Below are positions 44,175 to 51,965 of a stretch of DNA of 64,000 nucleotides, one piece after another (position 1 is the first letter of the stretch; every line of letters begins with the position of its first letter). The position numbers were made by a program, and so were the translations under genes. The stretch is from assembly GCA_036500145.1 (NCBI GenBank), contig DASYCO010000078.1:19017-83016 (forward strand), given 5' to 3'. Source of the DNA: CAMAVH01 sp036500145 (lineage in GTDB: Bacteria > Pseudomonadota > Alphaproteobacteria > SMXQ01). The notes under the pieces are model-generated. The model was given only the letters and a program-made list of their open reading frames with translations. It was not told the origin of the DNA and did no database searches.

Positions 44175-44545
44175 GGGGACTCCGAAAGGCTCTGCTACGG
44201 GCAGTTCGCTGGGATATGGGACAATATGTGGTTTGTGAAGCAGGGAGCCGGGGGCTGTCAACCGATTGACTTACGACAAGGGATCGAACACCTTGTCGAC
44301 GCCTCAAACCTGCGGATTTCCTGAGCTAGGGCTCCCTTTTCGTGGCCATGCGCAAAGTGTTCGGGCCAGGATGCCGTTCGCTCGATTTCGAAGTTCCGAT
44401 CACGCGTCCGGGCCGCTGTAGGCAGAACTGAATTGGCTTCAATGCATGGAATTTGCGCAAGCGTCGCGCGCGTCTGGCCCGGTCGTTCGGCAAGCAGCCG
44501 CACGCGGCTAGACGATATCTCCCCGATTGGCTGCGTTGGTGCGGC
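44175..44545. other. 371-bp divergent intergenic region, no gene seen
   Basis: The gap between the YchJ-like gene and the double-HTH LysR gene holds no convincing coding sequence. It should contain promoters for both. I looked for the ATAAGCA heptamers of the 50.4/53.0 kb elements here and found none, so a LysR autoregulation site of that type is not evident. Confidence 0.4.
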
Positions 44546-45781
44546 ATGACTTTGAAGTTCGATATCAGCCTGCGTCATCTCAGGGCGTTTCTCACGGTGG
44601 CGGAGACCGGCAGCATCGCCGCCGCCGCCAAGGCGACGAGCCGCGCCCAGTCGGCGATCGCCCGTTCGCTCAAAGAGATCGAGACGCACCTGTCGATCAA
44701 GCTTTTCGACCGCACGCGAAGTGGCATGGCGCTGACGGTCTATGGCAAGGCTCTGGCGGTCAGGGCGAGCGCTGCCGCAAAGGAATTCAAGCTGGCCCGA
44801 GAAGCCTTGTCGACCGGCAGGGCGCAGTCCAGCTCGCCGGTGTTCGACATGCTTTTCAGCGAGCAGCGGCTGCTGATCTTCATCACGCTGGCCGAGAAGG
44901 GGCATATGCAGGCGACGGCGAAGGCCTGCGGCGTGTCGCAGCCGGCCGTCAGCGCCGCCATCGGCGACTTGGAAGGCAGCCTTGGCTTTCTGCTGTTTCT
45001 ACGCACTGCCAAGGGCATGCTTTTGACGAACGAGGGCGAGGTTCTGCTCTTCAGGACGAAGCGCGCCTTCGCCGAGCTGCGCAACGCCTCCTTCGACATC
45101 GCGGCGCTGCAAGGCCACGTCATCGGCAAGGTCGTCGTCGGCTCCCATCCTCTCAGCCGGGCCTCGATTCTCCCGCTGGCCATCGCGCGCCTGCACGCCC
45201 TCTATCCGAATCTTTCGATTACGACGGAGGAGGGGTCGAGCGACGAGCTGATTTCCGGCGTGCGTTCGGGGGATTTCGATTTCATCCTGAACACGCAGCA
45301 GCCCGGCCAGCTGCCGCTGGATCTGACCGATGAGCATCTGATGCGGGAGCGTCTCGCCATATTCGTGCGGTCCGGCCATCCTCTGACGAGCAAGGATGCG
45401 ATCACCGCCGACGCCCTGCTGCAGTCGAACTGGGTTCTTCCCGCTCGGCGGACGTCGACCCGCGAACTTATCGACACGGCCTTCAAGACGCTCTATGGGC
45501 ATGCGCCGCGCTGCGTGGTCGAGACGAGCGATCTGCTGGTCCTGCGCAGGCTGCTGCTGAGCAGCGACCTCGTGACCGCCATGTCGCCTCAGCAACTCGA
45601 TCTCGAGACCAATACCGGCCTGGTGCAGCCCATCAGCTTCGATCTGCCGACTGCCGACAGGGTCACCTTGCTCATCCAGCGCGCGGGCTGCAGCCTGTCG
45701 CCCGGTGCGTCGCTCCTGGCCACCGCCATTCGCGAGATCGCCGCGGAGCTGAATGCAAAGTCGCCTCAAGGTTCCCGTTAG
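44546..45781 (+). CDS. LysR-family regulator with two N-terminal helix-turn-helix domains
   Basis: The 411-residue protein is longer than usual LysR regulators (about 300) because it has two LysR-type HTH domains in tandem. The first (residues about 5-75) contains LRHLRAFLTVAETGSIAAAA and AQSAIARSLKEIETHL. The second (about 100-170) contains RLLIFITLAEKGHMQATAKA and QPAVSAAIGDLEGSLGFLLF. A LysR effector-binding domain follows (KVVVGSHPLSRASILPLAIA onward). It sits next to the catabolic operons and diverges from the YchJ gene. A start further upstream is possible, since no Shine-Dalgarno is clear. It is the only pathway-type regulator near the mirrored operator elements. Confidence 0.92.
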   Translation: MTLKFDISLRHLRAFLTVAETGSIAAAAKATSRAQSAIARSLKEIETHLSIKLFDRTRSGMALTVYGKALAVRASAAAKEFKLAREALSTGRAQSSSPVFDMLFSEQRLLIFITLAEKGHMQATAKACGVSQPAVSAAIGDLEGSLGFLLFLRTAKGMLLTNEGEVLLFRTKRAFAELRNASFDIAALQGHVIGKVVVGSHPLSRASILPLAIARLHALYPNLSITTEEGSSDELISGVRSGDFDFILNTQQPGQLPLDLTDEHLMRERLAIFVRSGHPLTSKDAITADALLQSNWVLPARRTSTRELIDTAFKTLYGHAPRCVVETSDLLVLRRLLLSSDLVTAMSPQQLDLETNTGLVQPISFDLPTADRVTLLIQRAGCSLSPGASLLATAIREIAAELNAKSPQGSR

Positions 45782-45819
45782 GGCGGCGCATCGCATTCAG
45801 CTGCGGCGAATTCCGCAGG

Positions 45820-46263
45820 TCAGGCCGGATCTTCTTCCTGCAGGACGTTTCCGACGACGTCGGCGACGCGGACGACCTTGATCACGATCGCGGCCCCTTT
45901 GCGCTCCGGGTCTTTGTCCATCTCGTTCTGCGGCATGATCTCGATGACCCGGTCGCGCAGTTCGCCGCTCTGGTGCACGGAGGCCAAGCCGGAGAAGCGC
46001 CAGCCGGCGCCGGTCGGCAATTCATCCTTCAGGGCGGCATTGCGGTAATACACGCCGACGCGGGGATTCGCGCGCAGGCCTTCGAAGGAAGTCCTCAGGC
46101 TGCGCTCCCAATAGCAAAGATGCTGCTCGTCGAGGACGCGCAGGCTGCCCTTGATGGCGATCTGGGGCCATGCGTCCGGCGCCACCGTCACCACAAGGCA
46201 GTGCACGCCGTCGCGCGGCGCGCGGCCGATGAATTCGGTCATTTGCGGGGTCAGCTTGATCAT
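45820..46263 (-). CDS. PNPOx-like (pyridoxamine 5'-phosphate oxidase family) protein
   Basis: The 147-residue protein has the split-barrel flavin-binding pattern: VHCLVVTVAPDAWPQIAIKG, LRVLDEQHLCYWERSLRTSF and NPRVGVYYRNAALKD, followed by a GLASVHQSGELRDRVIEIM segment. Such small proteins bind FMN, F420 or haem and often reduce or protect pathway intermediates. It lies 29 bp downstream of the TPP enzyme and is probably the last gene of that operon; it ends 38 bp from the convergent LysR gene. Confidence 0.85.
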   Translation of the reverse strand: MIKLTPQMTEFIGRAPRDGVHCLVVTVAPDAWPQIAIKGSLRVLDEQHLCYWERSLRTSFEGLRANPRVGVYYRNAALKDELPTGAGWRFSGLASVHQSGELRDRVIEIMPQNEMDKDPERKGAAIVIKVVRVADVVGNVLQEEDPA

Positions 46264-46292
46264 CGATATTCTTTCTTAAAAAGTGTTCGAGT

Positions 46293-48029
46293 TCAGCGAA
46301 GCGGTTTCATGCGGGCGTCGATGACGGCCGAGCGGCCGTTGCGCACCGCCTCGACGGCGGCTTTCATGGCGGCGGGAAGCTGCGAAGCCTGATCGACCGT
46401 CAAGGCCATGGCGTCGCCGGCGGCCTGCGCAACGTCCGCGAAATTGGCGGACGGCGCGAGGCTAATGCAGGATGCGACGTCCATCCCGGCGCCGCCTTCG
46501 GCATGGATGCGCTGGAAGTTCTCGCGGGTGGCGTTCCAGCCCTGGTTGTTGAAGACCACCGTCAGGAACGGCGCGCCGTATTTGCGCGAAGCCCAGAATA
46601 CGGAGGACGGATTGTCCAGGAAAAAGGCGCCGTCGCCCGTCAGCAGCACGACCAGCTTGTCGGGAGCGGCCATCTTGGTGCCGAGCGCCGCGCCGCCGCC
46701 CCAGCCCAGCGAGCTGCCGCCGCTGCCGAAGAACGTTCCAGGCTTGGTGCGGGGCACTCTCTGAAATATCGCCGAGGTGCTGGTCACCGATTCGTTGATG
46801 ACGATGGCGTCCGCATCGACGACCTCGCTGAGGCAGGCCGCGATCCAGCCTGGCGTGATGACGTCGTCAGAGGGGCAGTCGCGGCCATCGGCCCATTTCT
46901 GGCGCATCTTGCGATGCCGTTCGCTGGCCTGGCTGACCCTGTCTGAACGTTTTGCGTCGGCTGCCGGCGGTTCGGCATCCAATGCCGCATTGAGCTGCTT
47001 GAGCGCCGTGTGTGAATCCACTTTATAGAAGCGCTCGGCCGGCATGTACCAGAGTGGCAGGTCTTCCTTCAGCGGATCGACGTCCAGGTAGAACACCCGG
47101 CATGTCTCGCTCGGCTTCTTGGACGACGCGGCGACCCAGGGCACGTCGCAGTCGAGCACGACGATCACGTCCGCATCAGCGACGAAGGATTCGGCCTGAT
47201 AGCCGAGGTGCAAGGGGTGGTCGGCCGGGAAATTGACCCTGATGGGCCTTTCCTCGACCACTGGAATGCCCAGCCGTTCGCAAAACTTCACAAGCTCTTC
47301 GACGCTTGCGGCATTGACGCCGGAGAAGGACGTGATCAACAGCGGGCTTTTCGCCGCGCTCAAGGCCTCGATGATCTCGGCAACCGCTTCGCTGGTCAGC
47401 GCCGACGGTTCGATCGGCCGCCAGTCATCAGGACGGCCGGCATAAGGCTTTGCATTTTCTTCGAGCACTTCGCGAGCGCCGGTCAAATAGACGGGTCCCA
47501 TGGGCTGGCTTTGCGCGATCTGCATCGCCCGGAAGACCAATTGCTCGACATTCGCGCCGGTGCGGATGCTGTAGTCCCACTTCACATATTGCCGGATAAG
47601 CGAGCCCTGGTCCGTGACGTCCTGCAGGTATGTGGCGGCGCGATTGCGCGAGCCCGGCAGTTCCCCTTCAAGGGTGTAAGGCGTCAGCCCTGCAAAGATA
47701 AAGACGGGGATGCGGCCGTGGAACGCGTTGGTGATGGCGCCGCCCATGTTCAGCGTTCCGACGTCCACATGCACGAAGACCGCCTGCGGGCGCCCGGTCA
47801 CCTGCGCATAGCCATGCGCGGCAGTCAGGGCGACCGCTTCGTGCGGGCAGAGTACGAGCTGGAAAGGCTGGCGGCCCTGCGACGCGCTGCGCACGATGCT
47901 TTCGATGATGCCCGCATGGTCGCTGCCGAGGTTGCCGAAGATGTGCGTGACGCCCATCTTCTCCAGTACCGCGAGCAATGCATCTGAGGCACTGTATCGC
48001 TCGGTGCCGTTGTCGATATCGGAAGGCAT
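46293..48029 (-). CDS. Thiamine-pyrophosphate enzyme of the acetolactate synthase/benzoylformate decarboxylase family
   Basis: The 578-residue protein starts at the ATG ending at 48029, with AGGAAAA upstream. It has the three domains of the family: the N-terminal pyrimidine-binding domain with the cofactor-activating glutamate in LVLCPHEAVALTAAHG (Glu64), a central Rossmann-like domain, and a C-terminal pyrophosphate domain with GDGAFFLDNPSSVFW and FNNQGW (GDG-NN motif). Family members include 2-oxoacid decarboxylases such as benzoylformate decarboxylase. The adjacent FMN 2-hydroxyacid oxidase would supply a 2-oxoacid, so decarboxylation is a reasonable inference, but carboligation cannot be excluded. 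Confidence 0.92.
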   Translation of the reverse strand: MPSDIDNGTERYSASDALLAVLEKMGVTHIFGNLGSDHAGIIESIVRSASQGRQPFQLVLCPHEAVALTAAHGYAQVTGRPQAVFVHVDVGTLNMGGAITNAFHGRIPVFIFAGLTPYTLEGELPGSRNRAATYLQDVTDQGSLIRQYVKWDYSIRTGANVEQLVFRAMQIAQSQPMGPVYLTGAREVLEENAKPYAGRPDDWRPIEPSALTSEAVAEIIEALSAAKSPLLITSFSGVNAASVEELVKFCERLGIPVVEERPIRVNFPADHPLHLGYQAESFVADADVIVVLDCDVPWVAASSKKPSETCRVFYLDVDPLKEDLPLWYMPAERFYKVDSHTALKQLNAALDAEPPAADAKRSDRVSQASERHRKMRQKWADGRDCPSDDVITPGWIAACLSEVVDADAIVINESVTSTSAIFQRVPRTKPGTFFGSGGSSLGWGGGAALGTKMAAPDKLVVLLTGDGAFFLDNPSSVFWASRKYGAPFLTVVFNNQGWNATRENFQRIHAEGGAGMDVASCISLAPSANFADVAQAAGDAMALTVDQASQLPAAMKAAVEAVRNGRSAVIDARMKPLR

Positions 48030-48099
48030 AAGTTTTTCCTGTCGAAGCGCGCTGACTTGTTTCGGGAGCGTCATGGGCCGTATGAAGGCGGCCGTTCCC

Positions 48100-49302
48100 T
48101 TAGAGGGACGTCAATCGTTCCACGCCGCGCCATAAGACGTCGGCGGTGATGTCTCCGGTGCGCGTGCAGCCGACATAGGCCATGGTCCGCCGCAATTCCT
48201 GATGCAGGATGGCGATCGCCTTGGACACGCCGGCCTCGCCGCCGGCCCCCACGCCGTAAACCATCGCCCGGCCGGCCATGACCGCCTGCGCGCCCAGCGC
48301 CAGGCATTTCACGATGTCGCTGCCGCGGCGAATGCCGGAATCGACGATGACGGTCGTTTTGCCGCCGACCGCCTTGGCGATGCCCGGCAGCACTTCGAGC
48401 GGGGAGGGTGCGCTATCCATGCTGCGCCCGCCGTGGTTTGAGACGACGATGCCGTCGACGCCGTGGTCCGCCGCCTTCTGGGCATCGGATTCGCGCAGAA
48501 TGCCCTTGAGTACCAGCTTGCCTGGCCAGATGTCGCGCAGCTTGCGGACGTCGTCCCAGCTCAGCTGGTCCGCCTGCAGCGCCTTGGCCACGGTCGCCTT
48601 GCCGGTGAACTTCTCTTGGTACTTCGCCGGGAAATTGATGTGGCGGGGCATTCCCGTGGTCGTCAAATAGCGGCAGAGCACCGACTGCAGCCAGCGCGGA
48701 TGCCCCAGCGCGTCGAGCGCGTTCCTCACGTTGAACTTGTAAGGACTGGCAAAGCCGTTGCGCTGGTCATGCTCGCGGTTGGGCTTGAAAGGGAGGTCGA
48801 CGGTCCACATCAAGGTCTCGAAGCCGGCGTTGGCGGCACGGCGGACGAGTTCGTAGGACAGTTCCTTCTCTCGCCACATGTAAAGCTGAAACCAGGGCCG
48901 GCCGCCGGGTATCTGGGCGACTTTCTCCATCGGGGTGTTGGACCCCGTGGCCAGCGTGAAGGGCAGGCGCGCTGCCGCAGCGGCGCGCGCCAGTTCAAAT
49001 TCGCCTTCGTACCAGCAAAGCCCGGCGATCCCGGTCGGCGCCACGATCAGCGGCATGGCTGCGGGCTTGCCCATGATCTCGGTCGCTGTGTTCACGTCCG
49101 AGACGTCGGTCAAGGCCCGCGGCAGCAGCTTTATGTCGCCCAGCACCTGGCGGTTGTTGTCGAGAGCCCGCTGGTCTTCGGTGCCCTTGTCGACGTAGTC
49201 GAACACGCCTTTGGGCAGGTTGCGGCGCGCGGCCTCGCGCAGGTCGTCGATGTTGTAGCAGCGTGCGAGCCCTCTCGCGGCCCTGGAGGCGCGCTCAGAC
49301 AT
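48100..49302 (-). CDS. FMN-dependent 2-hydroxyacid oxidase/dehydrogenase
   Basis: The 400-residue protein belongs to the lactate/mandelate/glycolate oxidase family: CYNIDDLREAARRNLPKGVF, APTGIAGLCWYEGEFELARA, FQLYMWREKELS, and the catalytic histidine in IVVSNHGGRSMD (about His290), followed by VDSGIRRGSDIVKCLALGAQ. It oxidises an (S)-2-hydroxyacid to a 2-oxoacid with FMN. The start at 49302 overlaps the TauD gene by 8 bp; ATG 49314 is equally possible. With the downstream TPP enzyme it forms a pair analogous to mandelate dehydrogenase plus benzoylformate decarboxylase. Confidence 0.93.
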   Translation of the reverse strand: MSERASRAARGLARCYNIDDLREAARRNLPKGVFDYVDKGTEDQRALDNNRQVLGDIKLLPRALTDVSDVNTATEIMGKPAAMPLIVAPTGIAGLCWYEGEFELARAAAAARLPFTLATGSNTPMEKVAQIPGGRPWFQLYMWREKELSYELVRRAANAGFETLMWTVDLPFKPNREHDQRNGFASPYKFNVRNALDALGHPRWLQSVLCRYLTTTGMPRHINFPAKYQEKFTGKATVAKALQADQLSWDDVRKLRDIWPGKLVLKGILRESDAQKAADHGVDGIVVSNHGGRSMDSAPSPLEVLPGIAKAVGGKTTVIVDSGIRRGSDIVKCLALGAQAVMAGRAMVYGVGAGGEAGVSKAIAILHQELRRTMAYVGCTRTGDITADVLWRGVERLTSL

Positions 49303-50356
49303 CCAGCGGCGCATTCAGCTTTACGCCCTGCGGCAGCAGGCCGCGTCCGCGATAGCCTTGGCGGTGCTCGGGCGGGATCGGCCGGCTGTCGGGATCGGAG
49401 AGCCACAGCCGAAGCAGATGCCGCTTCCTCGAATCTTCCGGCCAGTCCTCGTATTCGCGCCGCGTGTGCAGCGCCACGTAGTTGTTGAGGAACTGGATGT
49501 CTCCGGGCAGGAAGGGGATGTCGACGAGGGTGTCTTCCGCCACCTCTCGATAGACCTTGATCGCCTCTTTCAGGGCTTCGCTAAATGGCGGCACGCCAGG
49601 CAGGCCTTCTGCCCTGTCGATGGACACACCCAAGCCGACGGCGCTGAAATAGCCCTCATGGAACGAGAATATCGGCTGCTTGAACCAAGCCTGCTCTCCG
49701 GGGTTCACGTCGCCCTTCTTCGAGCGGTAGATCTCGTTGACGAGCTCCTGGACCAGATCGGGGCGGGTCTTCAGCATCGTGTTGTAGACCGTTATGGAGC
49801 TGGTGACGCAGCTTGCCCCGCCCTTCTTCGCCGTCTGCAGGCAGAGCAGGCCGACGTAGTCGCAGGGGTCGGAATGGATGCGCATTTCCGCGCGCGTGTA
49901 GTAGCCGCGCGTCGTCGGGTCGGCATAGTCGCCGCCGAGGTCCTTCACGTGGCCGAGGATATGCCCCTTCATGTTCTGGGCCATCGCCTGGCCGAGATAG
50001 GAGCCGATGCCGAGGTAGCCGATCGCGCAGCCCTCGCGATCGAGCTGCTCGACGGGAAAGCCGCGCAGCATGATCAGGCCGCGACCCGTTTTCAGCTCAT
50101 CGTGCACGTCCGCAATCACGTCCGCGAAGGGGCCGTTGATCGAAAAATTCTCGCGGGAGACGTCGGCGACGGCCACGCCCTTGGCGCGCGTCGCGGCGAC
50201 CGCCTCTACGATTGACGCGCGGTCCTCGTCGGTCAGGCGATAGCTGAAGTTATCAACAGGGCCCAGCGTGTCGCGCGTCCATGCCGCTGGATCGACGACC
50301 GGGCGCATCGGTTCGGCCGGCAAGCGCTCTTTGGAGCTCGTCTGGAATTTTGACAT
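49295..50356 (-). CDS. TauD/TfdA-like Fe(II)/2-oxoglutarate-type dioxygenase
   Basis: The 353-residue protein has the facial-triad HxD in AEMRIHSDPCDYVGLLCL (His161, Asp163), the distal histidine in LNNYVALHTRREYED (His297), and an arginine-rich RKRHLLRLWL for 2-oxoglutarate binding. TauD/TfdA enzymes hydroxylate taurine, phenoxyacetates, carnitine precursors and others, and proteins of this subgroup are often annotated only as TauD-like. It heads the minus-strand operon, 77 bp from copy 1 of the 79-bp element. Substrate unknown. Confidence 0.9.
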   Translation of the reverse strand: MSKFQTSSKERLPAEPMRPVVDPAAWTRDTLGPVDNFSYRLTDEDRASIVEAVAATRAKGVAVADVSRENFSINGPFADVIADVHDELKTGRGLIMLRGFPVEQLDREGCAIGYLGIGSYLGQAMAQNMKGHILGHVKDLGGDYADPTTRGYYTRAEMRIHSDPCDYVGLLCLQTAKKGGASCVTSSITVYNTMLKTRPDLVQELVNEIYRSKKGDVNPGEQAWFKQPIFSFHEGYFSAVGLGVSIDRAEGLPGVPPFSEALKEAIKVYREVAEDTLVDIPFLPGDIQFLNNYVALHTRREYEDWPEDSRKRHLLRLWLSDPDSRPIPPEHRQGYRGRGLLPQGVKLNAPLDV

Positions 50357-50432
50357 GAGAACCTCAGCATTTTTTTGGAGCGGGCGTGGGGTGACGTCTG
50401 CTCGTTCGAGAGTCGAGAACGCTTGCTACTGC

Positions 50433-50511
50433 GCTTAAGGCTAGAACAGCCGGCATCTTTTTTGCCCAGGCAATATGCTTATTTTGATCTCGAATCTGCT
50501 TATACGACCGA
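50433..50511 (-). promoter_or_regulatory. 79-bp regulatory element, copy 1 (faces the TauD operon)
   Basis: Read on the minus strand, it contains ATAAGCA twice, starting 21 bp apart, then TTGCCTGGGCAA (a TTGCC/GGCAA dyad) and the block GCCGGCTGTTCTAGC. It is nearly identical (about 6 mismatches in 79) to 53028-53106 in the opposite orientation. It lies 77 bp before the TauD start. It is likely an operator plus promoter for the TauD operon; the region also serves the divergent SnoaL-like gene. Confidence 0.7.
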
Positions 50512-50606
50512 CTTGCTATTGCTTCCGCTCTCGATCCGCAGTCAAACTCATTGAAACGCAATCGTTCAATGAATGCCCGAATATAGTTCGGGGCAGGGGT
50601 TCGTTA

Positions 50607-51236
50607 ATGCAGGCTGAGCGCTTTTTGGATGAGTACGCGGTTCATAGCGTTCGCCGGAACTGGGCGCTGGCCCGCGACAACGGCGACTGGGACGCTTTCC
50701 GCGCCTGCTTTCATCCGGACGCGACCGTGCGGGTGCTGTGGTATTCGGGGCCGGCGAAGCCCTTCATCGAGCAGACCGTCGAATCGGCAGGGAAGCGCAA
50801 GCCGGGCGGGAAAAGCACGCGCCACTGGCTGGGCAACTACCGCGTCTGGCTGAATGGCGCCCGCGCCATTCTTGAAACGGACACGATGATCATTAATCGT
50901 GATCGCTATAAGGGGCATCTCGTCGATTACGTCATGAACCTCCGGCTCTATGACCGGATGGAGCGGCGTGACGGCGAGTGGCGCATCCTGCGCATGGACG
51001 CGATCTACGACAGGGACCGGCTCGATCCCGTGATTCCGGGCTCTCTGCCGCCCGGCTTCTTCGAGGGCGTTCCGCTCGAGGGGCCGGAGGCCCAGATGGG
51101 CCTGACCCGCTGGCGGCTCAAGGGCCGCGGCGTCGAGTTTCCCGTCGACCTGCCGATCGGCGGCACGGAGACCGAGACGGCGGTGCGGAAGGAAACGGAG
51201 GCTTGGCTGAATGCCCAGCCGGCCCCAAAAGCTTGA
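50607..51236 (+). CDS. SnoaL/NTF2-like protein
   Basis: The 209-residue protein has a cone-shaped SnoaL-like domain in its first 150 residues: FLDEYAVHSVRRNWALARDN, DWDAFRACFHPDATVRVLWY, and WRILRMDAIYDRDRLDPV. The last 60 residues (FFEGVPLEGPEAQMGLTRWR) extend the fold. Members include cyclases, dehydratases, isomerases and non-catalytic ring-dioxygenase small subunits. AGGGG lies upstream of ATG 50607. It is the first gene of the central three-gene unit. Function unknown. Confidence 0.82.
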   Translation: MQAERFLDEYAVHSVRRNWALARDNGDWDAFRACFHPDATVRVLWYSGPAKPFIEQTVESAGKRKPGGKSTRHWLGNYRVWLNGARAILETDTMIINRDRYKGHLVDYVMNLRLYDRMERRDGEWRILRMDAIYDRDRLDPVIPGSLPPGFFEGVPLEGPEAQMGLTRWRLKGRGVEFPVDLPIGGTETETAVRKETEAWLNAQPAPKA

Positions 51237-51253
51237 AGAGGAACGGAAGCGCC

Positions 51254-51931
51254 ATGTCCGACACGACAGTCATCCGCAGCGGTAGCTCGCTCGTCACGGG
51301 AATCAACGTCTTCAACCTGCCGCGGGATCGCCACGAGGCGCTGATCGAGACGCTGGACGGGATCGACGAAGAAATCCTCAAGATCAAGTTCCCGATGAAC
51401 GTCTCGGCCACCTTCCACCGCGCGGTCGAGGCGCCGGTCGTCATCAACTACAACCAGTACACCGACCGCAAGGCCGGCCGTCACTTGCGCACATGCGAGA
51501 GCATCCTTCCCCTGATGGAGCGGACGCACGAACTCTCGGAATCGAGCGAGATCCGCTGGTATTCGGTCGCCGACGTCGTCGCCGTCGATGGCGGCGACCA
51601 GATCGAGGTCGTGGACGACCGCGGCAGGATCGGCGTGATCGGCATCTTCACGGTCGCCCCGGAGAAGCAGGCCGACCTGCTCGCCGCCTTCAAGCGCTAC
51701 GGCGAGACGGTGAAGGCCGCGCCGGGCTTCGGCGGCCTTGCGACGCATCGCGGCCTGGAGGCCGAGCATGTCTCGACCTATGAGGTCTGGGACAGCGCGG
51801 CGGCCTACCGCAGCGCCATCAGCCAAGGCCCGGCGGCGGAGACCCTCGCGGCCGCGCGCGCGACGGCGACGGCTGCGGAGCTTCATCCATATGACGTCGT
51901 GAGAGTCTGCCGTTTCAACCCCGGCACCTGA
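51254..51931 (+). CDS. Tandem ABM (antibiotic biosynthesis monooxygenase)-like protein
   Basis: The 225-residue protein seems to contain two dimeric alpha-beta barrel repeats. The first is residues about 12-100 (VTGINVFNLPRDRHEALIET, NVSATFHRAVEAPVVINYNQ). The second is about 130-215 (VGIFTVAPEKQADLLAAF-like text, FGGLATHRGLEAEHVSTYEV). ABM-fold proteins include cofactor-free oxygenases acting on polyketide or aromatic quinol substrates, but many have other roles. It is 17 bp after the SnoaL-like gene; the SnoaL plus ABM pairing is seen in polyketide loci, though no polyketide synthase is here. Confidence 0.75.
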   Translation: MSDTTVIRSGSSLVTGINVFNLPRDRHEALIETLDGIDEEILKIKFPMNVSATFHRAVEAPVVINYNQYTDRKAGRHLRTCESILPLMERTHELSESSEIRWYSVADVVAVDGGDQIEVVDDRGRIGVIGIFTVAPEKQADLLAAFKRYGETVKAAPGFGGLATHRGLEAEHVSTYEVWDSAAAYRSAISQGPAAETLAAARATATAAELHPYDVVRVCRFNPGT

Positions 51932-51965
51932 TCGCGGCGACTATCCAAGAGAAAGAGGGCAGGGG

